From Acidobacteriaceae bacterium (lineage in GTDB: Bacteria > Acidobacteriota > Terriglobia > Bryobacterales > Bryobacteraceae), in the NCBI GenBank assembly GCA_019233375.1, contig JAFAMM010000038.1, positions 1 through 41,118 of the forward strand: 41,118 bases of DNA, written 5' to 3'. Shown here in pieces: positions 32,723-41,118 of this stretch. Under the pieces are notes generated by a model. The model had not been told where the DNA came from. It did not search any database and worked only from the letters and a program-made list of their open reading frames with translations. How positions within the stretch are numbered: position 1 is the stretch's first letter; every line of letters starts with the position of its first letter. A program made the position numbers and the translations under genes.

Positions 32723-33943
32723 CTATCCAGAACTCCGTTTTCGCCGGTATGGGTTCGAGATATAACCTTTTGCTTCTAGGGCCGGTTCAGAAGCCGGCGC
32801 CGTGCGCATGGTTTGCCGGTAAGCTTCTATGGCGTCCTCGCGCTGCCCTTTGAGATCGTACACCTGCCCGAGCCGAAGCCAGGCCATCACCGCAGTGCTG
32901 AGATCCAGCTCGCCGGCCTTTTGCGTGACCTGCTTGAGCCCTGCCAGCGCGGGATCCAAGTCGCCGTACCAAAAGAGCAGGTTCGCCCTGAAATACTGAA
33001 TTTTCTCAACAGAAAGAGTTGCATATCCAGGAGCACCGCTGGAACGTAGCTCATCGATTTTATTCAAAACACGAAGCGCCTCCTGCTTATTCCCCATGTC
33101 GCTATACATCTGAACCTGTTCGAGTCGAAAAAGGGCGTTACGAGAGAACGTATCGGACAGATTTACGAGGAGCGGAAGGGCTTGCGCGGGCATTCGCTCG
33201 CGGCGATAAATGGCGGCCAACACCACTTCGGCGTCGTATCGGTTCAGTGTGCCGGTGCGGGCCACCAGCTGCAATTCACGAATTCCGCCGTCGTGATCGC
33301 CGTGGAAGCCATTTACGGACCCGAGCACCCGAAGATAGAAGGGAAGCCCGGCAACGATGTAATGGCTGATGCCGGATAGCAGGTGGGCATCCGCGAGGTT
33401 GGGATCGATTTTGAGAATCTCCTCGTTCGCGCGCCGGCCAGCAATCGACTCATGGAGTGCCGGCATCCACTGCTTCTCGACCAAAAAGAAATAATTCGCA
33501 CGCAGGCCATGCACAACAGAAAGCGCATACAGCGCGCGGACATCATGCGCATCCACTCGCAGGCTTTCTTCACATAAGCGGAGAGACTGGTTGGTGGTTT
33601 GGTAGAAACGGTCTCTATCGGCCGTGCTGATCTCCATTTTTGGGCGGCGCAGAAACGGGTTGCTGCCGCTTACCAGCTGGCTTTCAAGCGCGCCATCGCG
33701 GTACATCTCCCGATAAAGGACGGTCTGCGCGACATGATTGTAAGCGTTCGGATCGCTGGGATTGGCCGCGAGTTGCTGTTCGAAAACTGCCAGCGCTTCA
33801 TTAAATTCGAGATTGTAGAAGTGAACGAATCCCGGGTTTTGAAGGGGATCTGCCAGAACCAACGGTTTGCCCGCCCCGCCCGAAGCGCAGATCGAAAGGG
33901 CAAGGAAAAAGGCCGCCAAATGCCGGAAGTGCATTCTTCTCAT
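32723..33943 (-). CDS. Exported TPR-repeat protein
   Basis: The 406-aa protein begins with a signal peptide (MRRMHFRHLAAFFLALSICASGGAG). Helical repeats of TPR type follow, for example FVHFYNLEFNEALAVFEQQLAANPSDPNAYNHVAQT, EEILKIDPNLADAHLLSGISHYIVA and WLRLGQVYDLKGQREDAIEAYRQTM near the C-terminus. It likely acts as a periplasmic or outer-membrane scaffold; no enzyme motif is seen. The first ATG is favoured because it overlaps the queG stop as ATGA, showing translational coupling. Confidence 0.8.
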   Translation of the reverse strand: MRRMHFRHLAAFFLALSICASGGAGKPLVLADPLQNPGFVHFYNLEFNEALAVFEQQLAANPSDPNAYNHVAQTVLYREMYRDGALESQLVSGSNPFLRRPKMEISTADRDRFYQTTNQSLRLCEESLRVDAHDVRALYALSVVHGLRANYFFLVEKQWMPALHESIAGRRANEEILKIDPNLADAHLLSGISHYIVAGLPFYLRVLGSVNGFHGDHDGGIRELQLVARTGTLNRYDAEVVLAAIYRRERMPAQALPLLVNLSDTFSRNALFRLEQVQMYSDMGNKQEALRVLNKIDELRSSGAPGYATLSVEKIQYFRANLLFWYGDLDPALAGLKQVTQKAGELDLSTAVMAWLRLGQVYDLKGQREDAIEAYRQTMRTAPASEPALEAKGYISNPYRRKRSSG

Positions 33944-35010
33944 TCTGATGCGAGCGCGTGAGTTGGAGCTTCAGAGGTTGGAGTTGCGAAATGAGCAATC
34001 GCCGAAGACGCAGCCCGCGCGACTACCGGATCGGCGTGAAAGGCAAGCTTGCGAAGCGGCTCTTGTAGTCGTGGATTATGAGAGTTACCGAGCGCTGTTG
34101 CTACGTTTCGCAGAAAGCCCTGGTATCGGGTTCGCCAGACCGGCGATCGCCTGAAAAGAGTGCGAAATTCGTCCTCAGTGAGGCCCGACAGCCGTTCGAG
34201 ATCCGTAACCGGTTCCGGAGCGGAGTCATCGACTGCAAACGGGGCACGACGGTTCCAAGGGCACACTTCCTGACAAATGTCGCAACCAAAAATGTGATTT
34301 TCCATTTGAGTCGCAAGGCCGGGATCGATTTCGCCGCGCTTCTCGATCGTGAGATAAGAAATGCAGAGCCGGGCATCAAGCGCAAACTCACCCGCTTTCA
34401 CCGGAACGAGGGCCTGCGTAGGGCAGGCATCAATGCAACGGGTGCAAGTTCCACACCGTGACGGGACGGGCGTGTCCGTCTCCAGCGGGATGGACAGCAG
34501 CAGCTCGCCGAGAAAAAACCAGGAACCCTGCTGCTGGTTTATGAGGCATGTATTCTTACCGATCCAACCCAGCCCGGCTGCGCGTGCGTACGAGCGTTCG
34601 AGCAGGGGTGCGGTGTCAACACAGATCCTGTATTGGAAGGGCTCGTTGTGATGCTGCCGGATGTGGGCCACTAAATTTTCGAGAGACTTTCGCAGGACAT
34701 CGTGATAATCATGGCCGCGGGCGTAACGCGAGATGCGGCCAGAAGCGGAATGTTTGTGACGGGAAGGCGGGCGCCGGTTGTACAGCTTTCCGACGCACAG
34801 CATGGTTCGTGCTTCCGGTAACAAGTTGCGGGGATCCGCGCGAATGTCGCCGCGCCGGTCCGTCATGTAGCCCATTTCACCGGCCATGCCGGCGGCCCGC
34901 CACTGTTCGAACCGGGCAAGATCGCCGGAAGGGAGCGCAGACGCGATCCCCACGATTTCAAAGCCGCATTCCTTTGCGAGTTCCTTAACCTGTAGCTGCG
35001 TAATGCCCAA
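33940..35010 (-). CDS. queG: Epoxyqueuosine reductase QueG
   Basis: The 356-aa protein reduces epoxyqueuosine to queuosine in tRNA using cobalamin and two [4Fe-4S] clusters. The cluster ligands are visible as CGTCTRCIDACP (C186, C189, C192, C196) and CDICQEVCP (C243, C246, C250). The conserved VDTAPLLERSYARAAGLGWIGKN (131-153), with the catalytic Asp132, is intact. A HEAT-like tail follows (about 285-350). The start is TTG at 35010. It leads the minus-strand run, with the TPR gene coupled through ATGA, and is divergent from the ABC ATPase gene by 30 bases. Confidence 0.93.
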   Translation of the reverse strand: MGITQLQVKELAKECGFEIVGIASALPSGDLARFEQWRAAGMAGEMGYMTDRRGDIRADPRNLLPEARTMLCVGKLYNRRPPSRHKHSASGRISRYARGHDYHDVLRKSLENLVAHIRQHHNEPFQYRICVDTAPLLERSYARAAGLGWIGKNTCLINQQQGSWFFLGELLLSIPLETDTPVPSRCGTCTRCIDACPTQALVPVKAGEFALDARLCISYLTIEKRGEIDPGLATQMENHIFGCDICQEVCPWNRRAPFAVDDSAPEPVTDLERLSGLTEDEFRTLFRRSPVWRTRYQGFLRNVATALGNSHNPRLQEPLRKLAFHADPVVARAASSAIAHFATPTSEAPTHALASE

Positions 35011-35040
35011 GCGCGCCCTGTTAGTCTCCTATGTATTATC

Positions 35041-35820
35041 TTGCCTGCTCCGCTACTTGAACTCAAAAACGTGTATGTACAACGCGGCGATCGCGCGGCC
35101 CTGAATGGCTTGACCCTGACGGTGAACGCGGGCGAGCATGTGGCCATTTTGGGCCCGAATGGAAGCGGAAAGTCGACTCTGATCAAAACGATTACGCGCG
35201 AGTGCTACCCGCTCCGGAGGCCTGAAACGACGATGCGGATCATGGGGCACGAGAACTGGAACATCTTCGATCTGAGAGCGCAGCTTGGGGTCGTCAGCAG
35301 TGATTTGATGGCGCGCTGCAGCCGCAATATCACCGGGCGCGAACTTGTAGTATCCGGCTTCTTCGGCTCGATTGGAATCTGGCCCAATCATCACGTTCTG
35401 CCCGAAATGGAATCAGCCGCGCAAACCGCGATGGAGCGGCTGGGAGTCGACCACCTCAGCGCCCGCTGGCTGGATGAACTTTCCTCCGGCGAGGCACGGC
35501 GGCTGCTGATCGCTCGCGCTCTGATCCACAATCCTGGCGCCCTGCTGCTGGACGAGCCGACTACCAGCCTGGATTTACCAGCGCTGCACGAACTGCGCAG
35601 CCGGTTGCGCGATCTTGCTCAGCTCGGGGTGGGTTTGCTGCTGGTTACTCATCACCTGGACGACATCATTCCCGAGATTGATCGCGTAGTTCTATTGCGG
35701 CACGGGCGGGTGGTGGTGGATGGTCCAAAAGAAGACATCCTGACGACCGGCCGCCTCTCGGCCCTGTTTGGGGTGGAGCTAGACGTCGTCCAGCGCCGCG
35801 GCTACTATCACGCCTGGTAG
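35041..35820 (+). CDS. Solitary ABC ATPase (ModF/YlmA-like)
   Basis: The 259-aa ATPase has Walker A GPNGSGKST (38-46), signature LSSGE (147-151), Walker B ALLLDEPT (167-174) and the H-loop LLVTHHLDDI. The Q-loop position reads VVSSDL, with Ser instead of Gln. No permease gene lies beside it. The arrangement NWNIFDLRAQLGVVS and HLDDIIPEIDRVVLLRHGRVVVDG matches the YlmA/ModF-like single ATPases. Partner or substrate is unknown. The start is TTG at 35041, 30 bases from the divergent queG start, so the two share regulatory DNA. Confidence 0.8.
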   Translation: MPAPLLELKNVYVQRGDRAALNGLTLTVNAGEHVAILGPNGSGKSTLIKTITRECYPLRRPETTMRIMGHENWNIFDLRAQLGVVSSDLMARCSRNITGRELVVSGFFGSIGIWPNHHVLPEMESAAQTAMERLGVDHLSARWLDELSSGEARRLLIARALIHNPGALLLDEPTTSLDLPALHELRSRLRDLAQLGVGLLLVTHHLDDIIPEIDRVVLLRHGRVVVDGPKEDILTTGRLSALFGVELDVVQRRGYYHAW

Positions 35821-35932
35821 TTACGGCACGTATAAATGACTGAGTCGAAAGATGTTTCGTGAAAATTTGACGGCTATTTAACCCCTCTAATCTCCATACA
35901 ACCGCTAAACCTTGCTGTTCGCTTTCATTTTG

Positions 35933-35961
35933 TTTTCAGAGCTTTAAGCGCCACCTATACT
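35933..35961 (+). promoter_or_regulatory. Sigma-70-type promoter for the radical SAM gene
   Basis: TTTTCA (35933-35938) and TATACT (35956-35961) are separated by 17 bases, a good vegetative promoter. It lies about 70 bases before the ATG at 36034. A strong GGAGGAG (36004-36010) is about 24 bases before the ATG, farther than usual; AAGG (36020-36023) is better spaced. Confidence 0.55.
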
Positions 35962-36033
35962 GAGGGCAGTCCGAAGCACATCGACGCCGCTCGGACCTCA
36001 GTTGGAGGAGAACGAACGTAAGGTTCAGAGCAA

Positions 36034-38151
36034 ATGCACAAACCAGTAAAATATTTCGAGAAGGCCGTCACGGTCGGGGCGAATGCCGCGTGGCAGGTTT
36101 TTGACCGGCTCAATCAAATAAGTCCCAACGCTTCCTTCACTCCGAAGTGGTCTGACAAGCCTCTATTGAAGAGCTATCAGAAAGTAAAACCGCCGCTGGG
36201 CTGGCCGCGCGAAACAGACTCATTGTGCCCGAAGTGCATTCCGGAGATCCGCCAGCGGATTGTGGATGGCGAAGTCGACTATAAGATTCTTCTCAACGAG
36301 CCTGTCGGTGAGATCAAGGCAAGAATCATCGAGCGCGACGGCAAAATCATCATGGTCAAAGAGTGCCCGAAGCACGGGCATTTCGAAGATCTGATGTCGA
36401 TTGACCCGGCTTTCTCGAAACACCTGGAAGATGTATTCCCGGGACGTGATATCCGCGCGCACAGTGATGACAAGCTGCACAACCATGGCAGCAGCACGAT
36501 TACCCATGGCCGCGGCTCGGTACTGACGATCGACCTCACAAATCGCTGCAACATGATGTGCGATCCGTGCTTCATGGATGCGAATCAGGTCGGCTTCGTG
36601 CATGAGCTGAGCTGGGAAGATATCAAGACGCTGCTGGACAATGCGATCTCGATCAAACCGCGGCGGCAGATGTCGGTCCAGTTCTCGGGCGGCGAGCCGA
36701 CCTTATCGCCCTATTTCCTGGATGCGGTTCGATACGCGCGAAAAGTCGGCTACAACAGCGTGCAGGCGGCAACTAACGGAATCGAGTTTGCGAAGCGCCC
36801 CGATTTCTGCCGTGAGGCAGCAGAAGCAGGCCTGCGCTATGCGTATCTGCAGTTTGATGGCATCGGAAATGCCGCCAATTCGCATCGCGCAGTCGGAAAT
36901 CTATTCGATGTAAAGCTGCGAGCGATCGAAAACCTTTGGACCGCCGGCGTCGATATCGTTCCGGTCATTACTATCGTGAACGGCATCAATAACGAGCAGG
37001 TCGGTCGCGTAGTTGAGTTTGCGCTTGAGAACCCGAAGAAGATCCCGTTCCTTTCGTTCCAGCCGGTATCGTTCACAGGCCGCGATGAAGCAGTCACAAC
37101 TGAGAGAAGGAAGGCGCAACGGTACACGCTTTCGCATTTGGCGCACGACGTCAAGAATCAGACCGGCATCGGCGAACCGGTGCGCGACTGGTTTCCCATC
37201 AGTTTCATGAGCACTTTCTCAGATTTCGCAGACCTGGTCCACGGCCCGAATGCCGATTGGGGCCAGTTAAGCTGCGGATGCCACCCGAACTGCGGCATCG
37301 GGATGGCTGTGATGTGCGACAAGGAGACGAAAGAATACGTTCCCGTCACCGCTTTCCTGCATGCGGATCAGCTGGCTAAGGATATCGCGCGGATCAACGA
37401 TGGCGCGCGAGGGCGCAACCTGTCCGTTCTTGGTGTAACGCTTGCCCTGCTTCGCAACTATGATCCATTCAAGGCTCCCAAGCACTTCAAGCTTTCCGAT
37501 CTGGTTGCCAAATTCGACAAATGTTTCGGGATGTCAAAGAAAGCGGTCACGGGCGGTTACGGCAAGGTGACCGGCGATCGGACGATCGAAGACATCCAGA
37601 AGCGGCGCGCGGACCGCTGGAACTTCCTCTTTATCGCCGGCATGTGGTTCCAGGATCTGTTTAACTACGATTTCCGCCGCACCGAGCAATGCATCATCCC
37701 GTACGCGACGCAAGAGGGCGAGATCTCTTTTTGCGCCTACAACACGGGCGTGGGCTGGCGCAACATTATTGAGAAGATGCATATGACCGCGACTCTCACC
37801 AAGTGGTACGAGGAAAAGGGGCGGCATGAGATCTTCGCGGGTAACAAAAGCGTGCCGCTCTCCAGCAAAGAACACAGCCTAGTTCTGAACGAAGAGGCCG
37901 TGAAAGCGGACCGTCAGCACGATCTGGAACGGCAGGGCATTGCAAAGAATGCGCGCGAAGAGAAAATGCGCGCAAGAGACGAAGCCCTGAAGAAGAAGCT
38001 CGAGGATGAGAAGATGATGCGGCTTTATCGTGAGCACGTTCTCGGGGAGAAGAAGCAGGAAGGGTTCGTCTCGCTAGACGGCCTGCTGGCTTCGACGAGC
38101 AAGTCTGCCAAACGGGAAACAGAAGAAGAAGTTGGCGCGATGGGCGACTAA
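36034..38151 (+). CDS. Radical SAM protein, tetraether/membrane-spanning lipid synthase-like (Tes/MSS)
   Basis: The 705-aa protein has an N-terminal rubredoxin-like metal site (C65-x2-C68, C111 with H114). The radical SAM motif CNMMCDPC (C172, C176, C179) follows LTIDLTN, and the SAM-binding GGEPT is at 219-223. An auxiliary cluster region reads LSCGCHPNCGIGMAVMC (C414, C416, C420, C428), and further Cys lie at 498, 554 and 568 (FRRTEQCIIPY and ISFCAYNTG). This order resembles the archaeal tetraether lipid synthase Tes (three [4Fe-4S] clusters plus a rubredoxin site) and the bacterial MSS homologues that couple lipid chains. The C-terminus (about 625-672) is a highly charged coiled coil. The substrate is inferred only. 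The gene is alone, with its own promoter and a strong terminator. Confidence 0.78.
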   Translation: MHKPVKYFEKAVTVGANAAWQVFDRLNQISPNASFTPKWSDKPLLKSYQKVKPPLGWPRETDSLCPKCIPEIRQRIVDGEVDYKILLNEPVGEIKARIIERDGKIIMVKECPKHGHFEDLMSIDPAFSKHLEDVFPGRDIRAHSDDKLHNHGSSTITHGRGSVLTIDLTNRCNMMCDPCFMDANQVGFVHELSWEDIKTLLDNAISIKPRRQMSVQFSGGEPTLSPYFLDAVRYARKVGYNSVQAATNGIEFAKRPDFCREAAEAGLRYAYLQFDGIGNAANSHRAVGNLFDVKLRAIENLWTAGVDIVPVITIVNGINNEQVGRVVEFALENPKKIPFLSFQPVSFTGRDEAVTTERRKAQRYTLSHLAHDVKNQTGIGEPVRDWFPISFMSTFSDFADLVHGPNADWGQLSCGCHPNCGIGMAVMCDKETKEYVPVTAFLHADQLAKDIARINDGARGRNLSVLGVTLALLRNYDPFKAPKHFKLSDLVAKFDKCFGMSKKAVTGGYGKVTGDRTIEDIQKRRADRWNFLFIAGMWFQDLFNYDFRRTEQCIIPYATQEGEISFCAYNTGVGWRNIIEKMHMTATLTKWYEEKGRHEIFAGNKSVPLSSKEHSLVLNEEAVKADRQHDLERQGIAKNAREEKMRARDEALKKKLEDEKMMRLYREHVLGEKKQEGFVSLDGLLASTSKSAKRETEEEVGAMGD

Positions 38152-38179
38152 CCGCCCGATTTCAACTCAACAGCATAAG

Positions 38180-38211
38180 AAAAAGCCCGCTCAGTAACGA
38201 GCGGGCTTTTT
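38180..38211. terminator. Bidirectional rho-independent terminator
   Basis: AAAAAGCCCGCTC (38180-38192) and GAGCGGGCTTTTT (38199-38211) form a perfect 13-base stem with a 6-base loop; each strand ends in a T-tract. It ends the plus-strand radical SAM transcript and the minus-strand rpsU transcript, which stops at 38224. Confidence 0.95.
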
Positions 38212-38223
38212 GTTCGCATCAGA

Positions 38224-38421
38224 TTATTCTATGTCGCGAGGGCGCTTCTTTCGGTTGCGCTTTCGGGCGAGAGCTTCCTTCGTGCGGCGCTTTTCTCCCG
38301 GCTTCAAGTAAAACGAATGCCGTTTGATTTCCTTTACGATGTCTTCTTGCTGAACTTTTCGCTTGAAGCGCCGTAAGGCGCTTTCGAGCGTCTCGCCATC
38401 CTGCAGATGGACTTCGGCCAA
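38224..38421 (-). CDS. rpsU: 30S ribosomal protein S21
   Basis: The 65-aa basic protein matches S21, a small-subunit protein that helps initiation with Shine-Dalgarno mRNAs. LESALRRFKRKVQQEDIVKEIKRHSFYLKPGEKRRTKEALARKRNRKK is the full family pattern. The start is TTG at 38421, with a purine-rich GGAAGGTGG upstream. A TATACT box lies at 38481-38476 on this strand, about 55 bases before the start, but no good -35 was found. It is monocistronic and shares a terminator with the convergent radical SAM gene. Confidence 0.93.
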   Translation of the reverse strand: MAEVHLQDGETLESALRRFKRKVQQEDIVKEIKRHSFYLKPGEKRRTKEALARKRNRKKRPRDIE

Positions 38422-38604
38422 ACTAAATTCACCACCTTCCCTTGCAACCCGGTTATCGGGCGCAGGAATACCATTAGTATACCGTGGCTTGCAAACTTAC
38501 GCCCTGAATGCAACCTGCTGTGTCCTGTTTTAGAAGCTGTGTATTTGGTGCTTAGAGATAACCGTCTTTCTCATTGGCGCGGGCGTCACCGACTTGCCTG
38601 TTAA

Positions 38605-39978
<1,374 letters not shown>

Positions 39979-39987
39979 CGACAGACG

Positions 39988-41118
39988 ATGCCGAAGCTGA
40001 AACCGCTTGTTTTAACGATTCTTGATGGCTGGGGTTATTCGCCTATTGTGGAAGGCAACGCCATCGCAATGGCTCGTAAGCCGACCTACGATTTTCTGTT
40101 GAAGACTTACCCTAACACGCTCATTCAGACGTCGGGGCCGTATGTCGGACTTCCAGAAGGGCAGATGGGTAACAGCGAAGTAGGGCACATGAATATGGGC
40201 GCTGGACGCATCATTTACATGGACGTGACCCGCATCGATATGCTCATCAGTTCCGGTGAGTTCTTTCACAACGCCGCGCTTGTGAATGCGATGAATAAGG
40301 CCCAGGGTCACCGTCTGCATCTGCTGGGGCTGTGCAGCGATGGCGGCGTACACGCACAACTCACTCATCTGTATGCGCTCCTCGAGATGGCAAAGCAGCA
40401 TGGCTTGAAGCAGGTGTTCGTTCACTGTTTCATGGATGGCCGGGATACGCCACCGGAAAGCGGGGCCGGCTTCATCGGACAGCTCGAGCAGAAGATGAGA
40501 GAACTCGGGGTGGGCCGCATCGCGTCTGTCTCCGGGCGCTACTACGCGATGGATCGTGATAAACGCTGGGAACGTGTAGAGCGCGCATTTGGAGCGATGG
40601 TACTGGGGAATGGCTTCAAGGCTCAGTCGGCGGCGGAAGCTGTTCGCGGGTCGTACGAGCATGGTGTGACGGATGAGTTTATTGAGCCGATCACAATCGT
40701 GGATGCGAAAAACAATCCTATCGGCCTTGTTCGCGATGATGACAGCCTCATCATGTTCAACTACAGGGCAGACCGGGCGCGCGAGATTACACGTGCTTTC
40801 ACGGATCCGAAGCTGGAGACACCGTCGCGCTCGTCAGCTCCGAAGAGCCTGACATACACGATGATGACGCTGTACGATAAAACGTTCACGCTACCGTATG
40901 TCCTTCCACCGGAGCACCCCGACAATATCCTTGCCGACGTGATGGAGAAGGCCGGCTGGAAGAATCTCCGCGTGGCGGAAACGGAGAAGTACGCGCATGT
41001 TACGTACTTCTTCAATGGCGGAACCGAAAAGCCGTATAAGGGAGAAGAGCGCGAACTGGTACCTTCACCGAAGGTCCCAACCTATGATCTGAAGCCCGAG
41101 ATGAGCGCTGGCGGCATC
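39988..41118 (+). CDS. gpmI: 2,3-bisphosphoglycerate-independent phosphoglycerate mutase, partial (3' end outside window)
   Basis: 377 codons are visible before the right edge, against a usual length of about 510 residues, so the gene runs off the window. It interconverts 3- and 2-phosphoglycerate. LTILDGWG (metal Asp13) and [16 protein letters not shown] with the phosphorylated Ser63 open the protein. [31 protein letters not shown] and [15 protein letters not shown] are all family signatures. ATG at 39988 lies 9 bases after the eno stop, so the two enzymes of consecutive steps are cotranscribed. Confidence 0.95.
   Translation, partial: MPKLKPLVLTILDGWGYSPIVEGNAIAMARKPTYDFLLKTYPNTLIQTSGPYVGLPEGQMGNSEVGHMNMGAGRIIYMDVTRIDMLISSGEFFHNAALVNAMNKAQGHRLHLLGLCSDGGVHAQLTHLYALLEMAKQHGLKQVFVHCFMDGRDTPPESGAGFIGQLEQKMRELGVGRIASVSGRYYAMDRDKRWERVERAFGAMVLGNGFKAQSAAEAVRGSYEHGVTDEFIEPITIVDAKNNPIGLVRDDDSLIMFNYRADRAREITRAFTDPKLETPSRSSAPKSLTYTMMTLYDKTFTLPYVLPPEHPDNILADVMEKAGWKNLRVAETEKYAHVTYFFNGGTEKPYKGEERELVPSPKVPTYDLKPEMSAGGI

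Overview
The window is a dense bacterial chromosome segment. G+C is high (roughly 58-60% by eye, not computed). The gene content suggests a soil Acidobacteriota genome, possibly the Bryobacterales/Solibacter lineage. Reasons are a secreted 261-aa protein of a type I recall mainly from acidobacteria, a TPR-CHAT/sigma/anti-sigma module, several secreted glycosidases, a hexuronate pathway, and a radical SAM protein resembling tetraether or membrane-spanning lipid synthases. The taxonomic call is an inference. I saw no rRNA, tRNA, CRISPR array, transposase or prophage structural module.

Layout, left to right. (1) 2-7104, plus strand: a tight gene run with the end of an AAA/TPR regulator (probably the C-terminal part of a nucleotide-cyclase-type protein), an encapsulin shell protein, a two-domain DUF3237 protein, an FAD-dependent desaturase/hydroxysqualene dehydroxylase-like enzyme, and a class I polyprenyl diphosphate synthase. 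This looks like an isoprenoid-processing nanocompartment operon and is the most interesting part of the window. (2) 7158-15838: a secreted acidobacterial protein, a DinB protein, small membrane proteins, a BBE-type FAD oxidase, a large BTAD/AAA/TPR regulator and a GH13-like glycosidase. (3) 15881-18997: a sugar-acid cluster with mannonate dehydratase (uxuA), an SDR remnant lacking its catalytic centre, an SMP-30 lactonase-like protein and an RraA-family protein. (4) 19043-23313, minus strand: a DrrAB-like ABC exporter and a GH3 beta-glucosidase.

(5) 23474-27276, minus strand: a TPR-CHAT caspase/separase-like protease, an ECF-like sigma factor, a membrane zinc-finger anti-sigma protein and an intrinsic terminator. 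This looks like a proteolysis-controlled sigma circuit, conceptually similar to the CRISPR-linked Csx29/CASP-sigma system but with no CRISPR in view. (6) 27838-31110: an orphan protein, a secreted DUF5060 glycosidase-like protein and tsaB translationally coupled to it. (7) 31107-35010, minus strand: queG, a TPR protein, free-methionine-R-sulfoxide reductase and a zinc-ribbon site-2 protease. (8) 35041-38211, plus strand: a solitary ABC ATPase, then a monocistronic 705-aa radical SAM protein of the Tes/MSS-like type with its own promoter and terminator. (9) 38224-41118: rpsU (minus), then eno and the start of gpmI (plus), a lower-glycolysis pair running off the right edge.

The stronger functional themes are membrane and isoprenoid lipid chemistry (encapsulin operon, radical SAM lipid-synthase candidate), plant or microbial polysaccharide use (GH3, GH13-like, DUF5060, uxuA cluster), and signalling through large STAND-type ATPases and a CHAT/sigma module.
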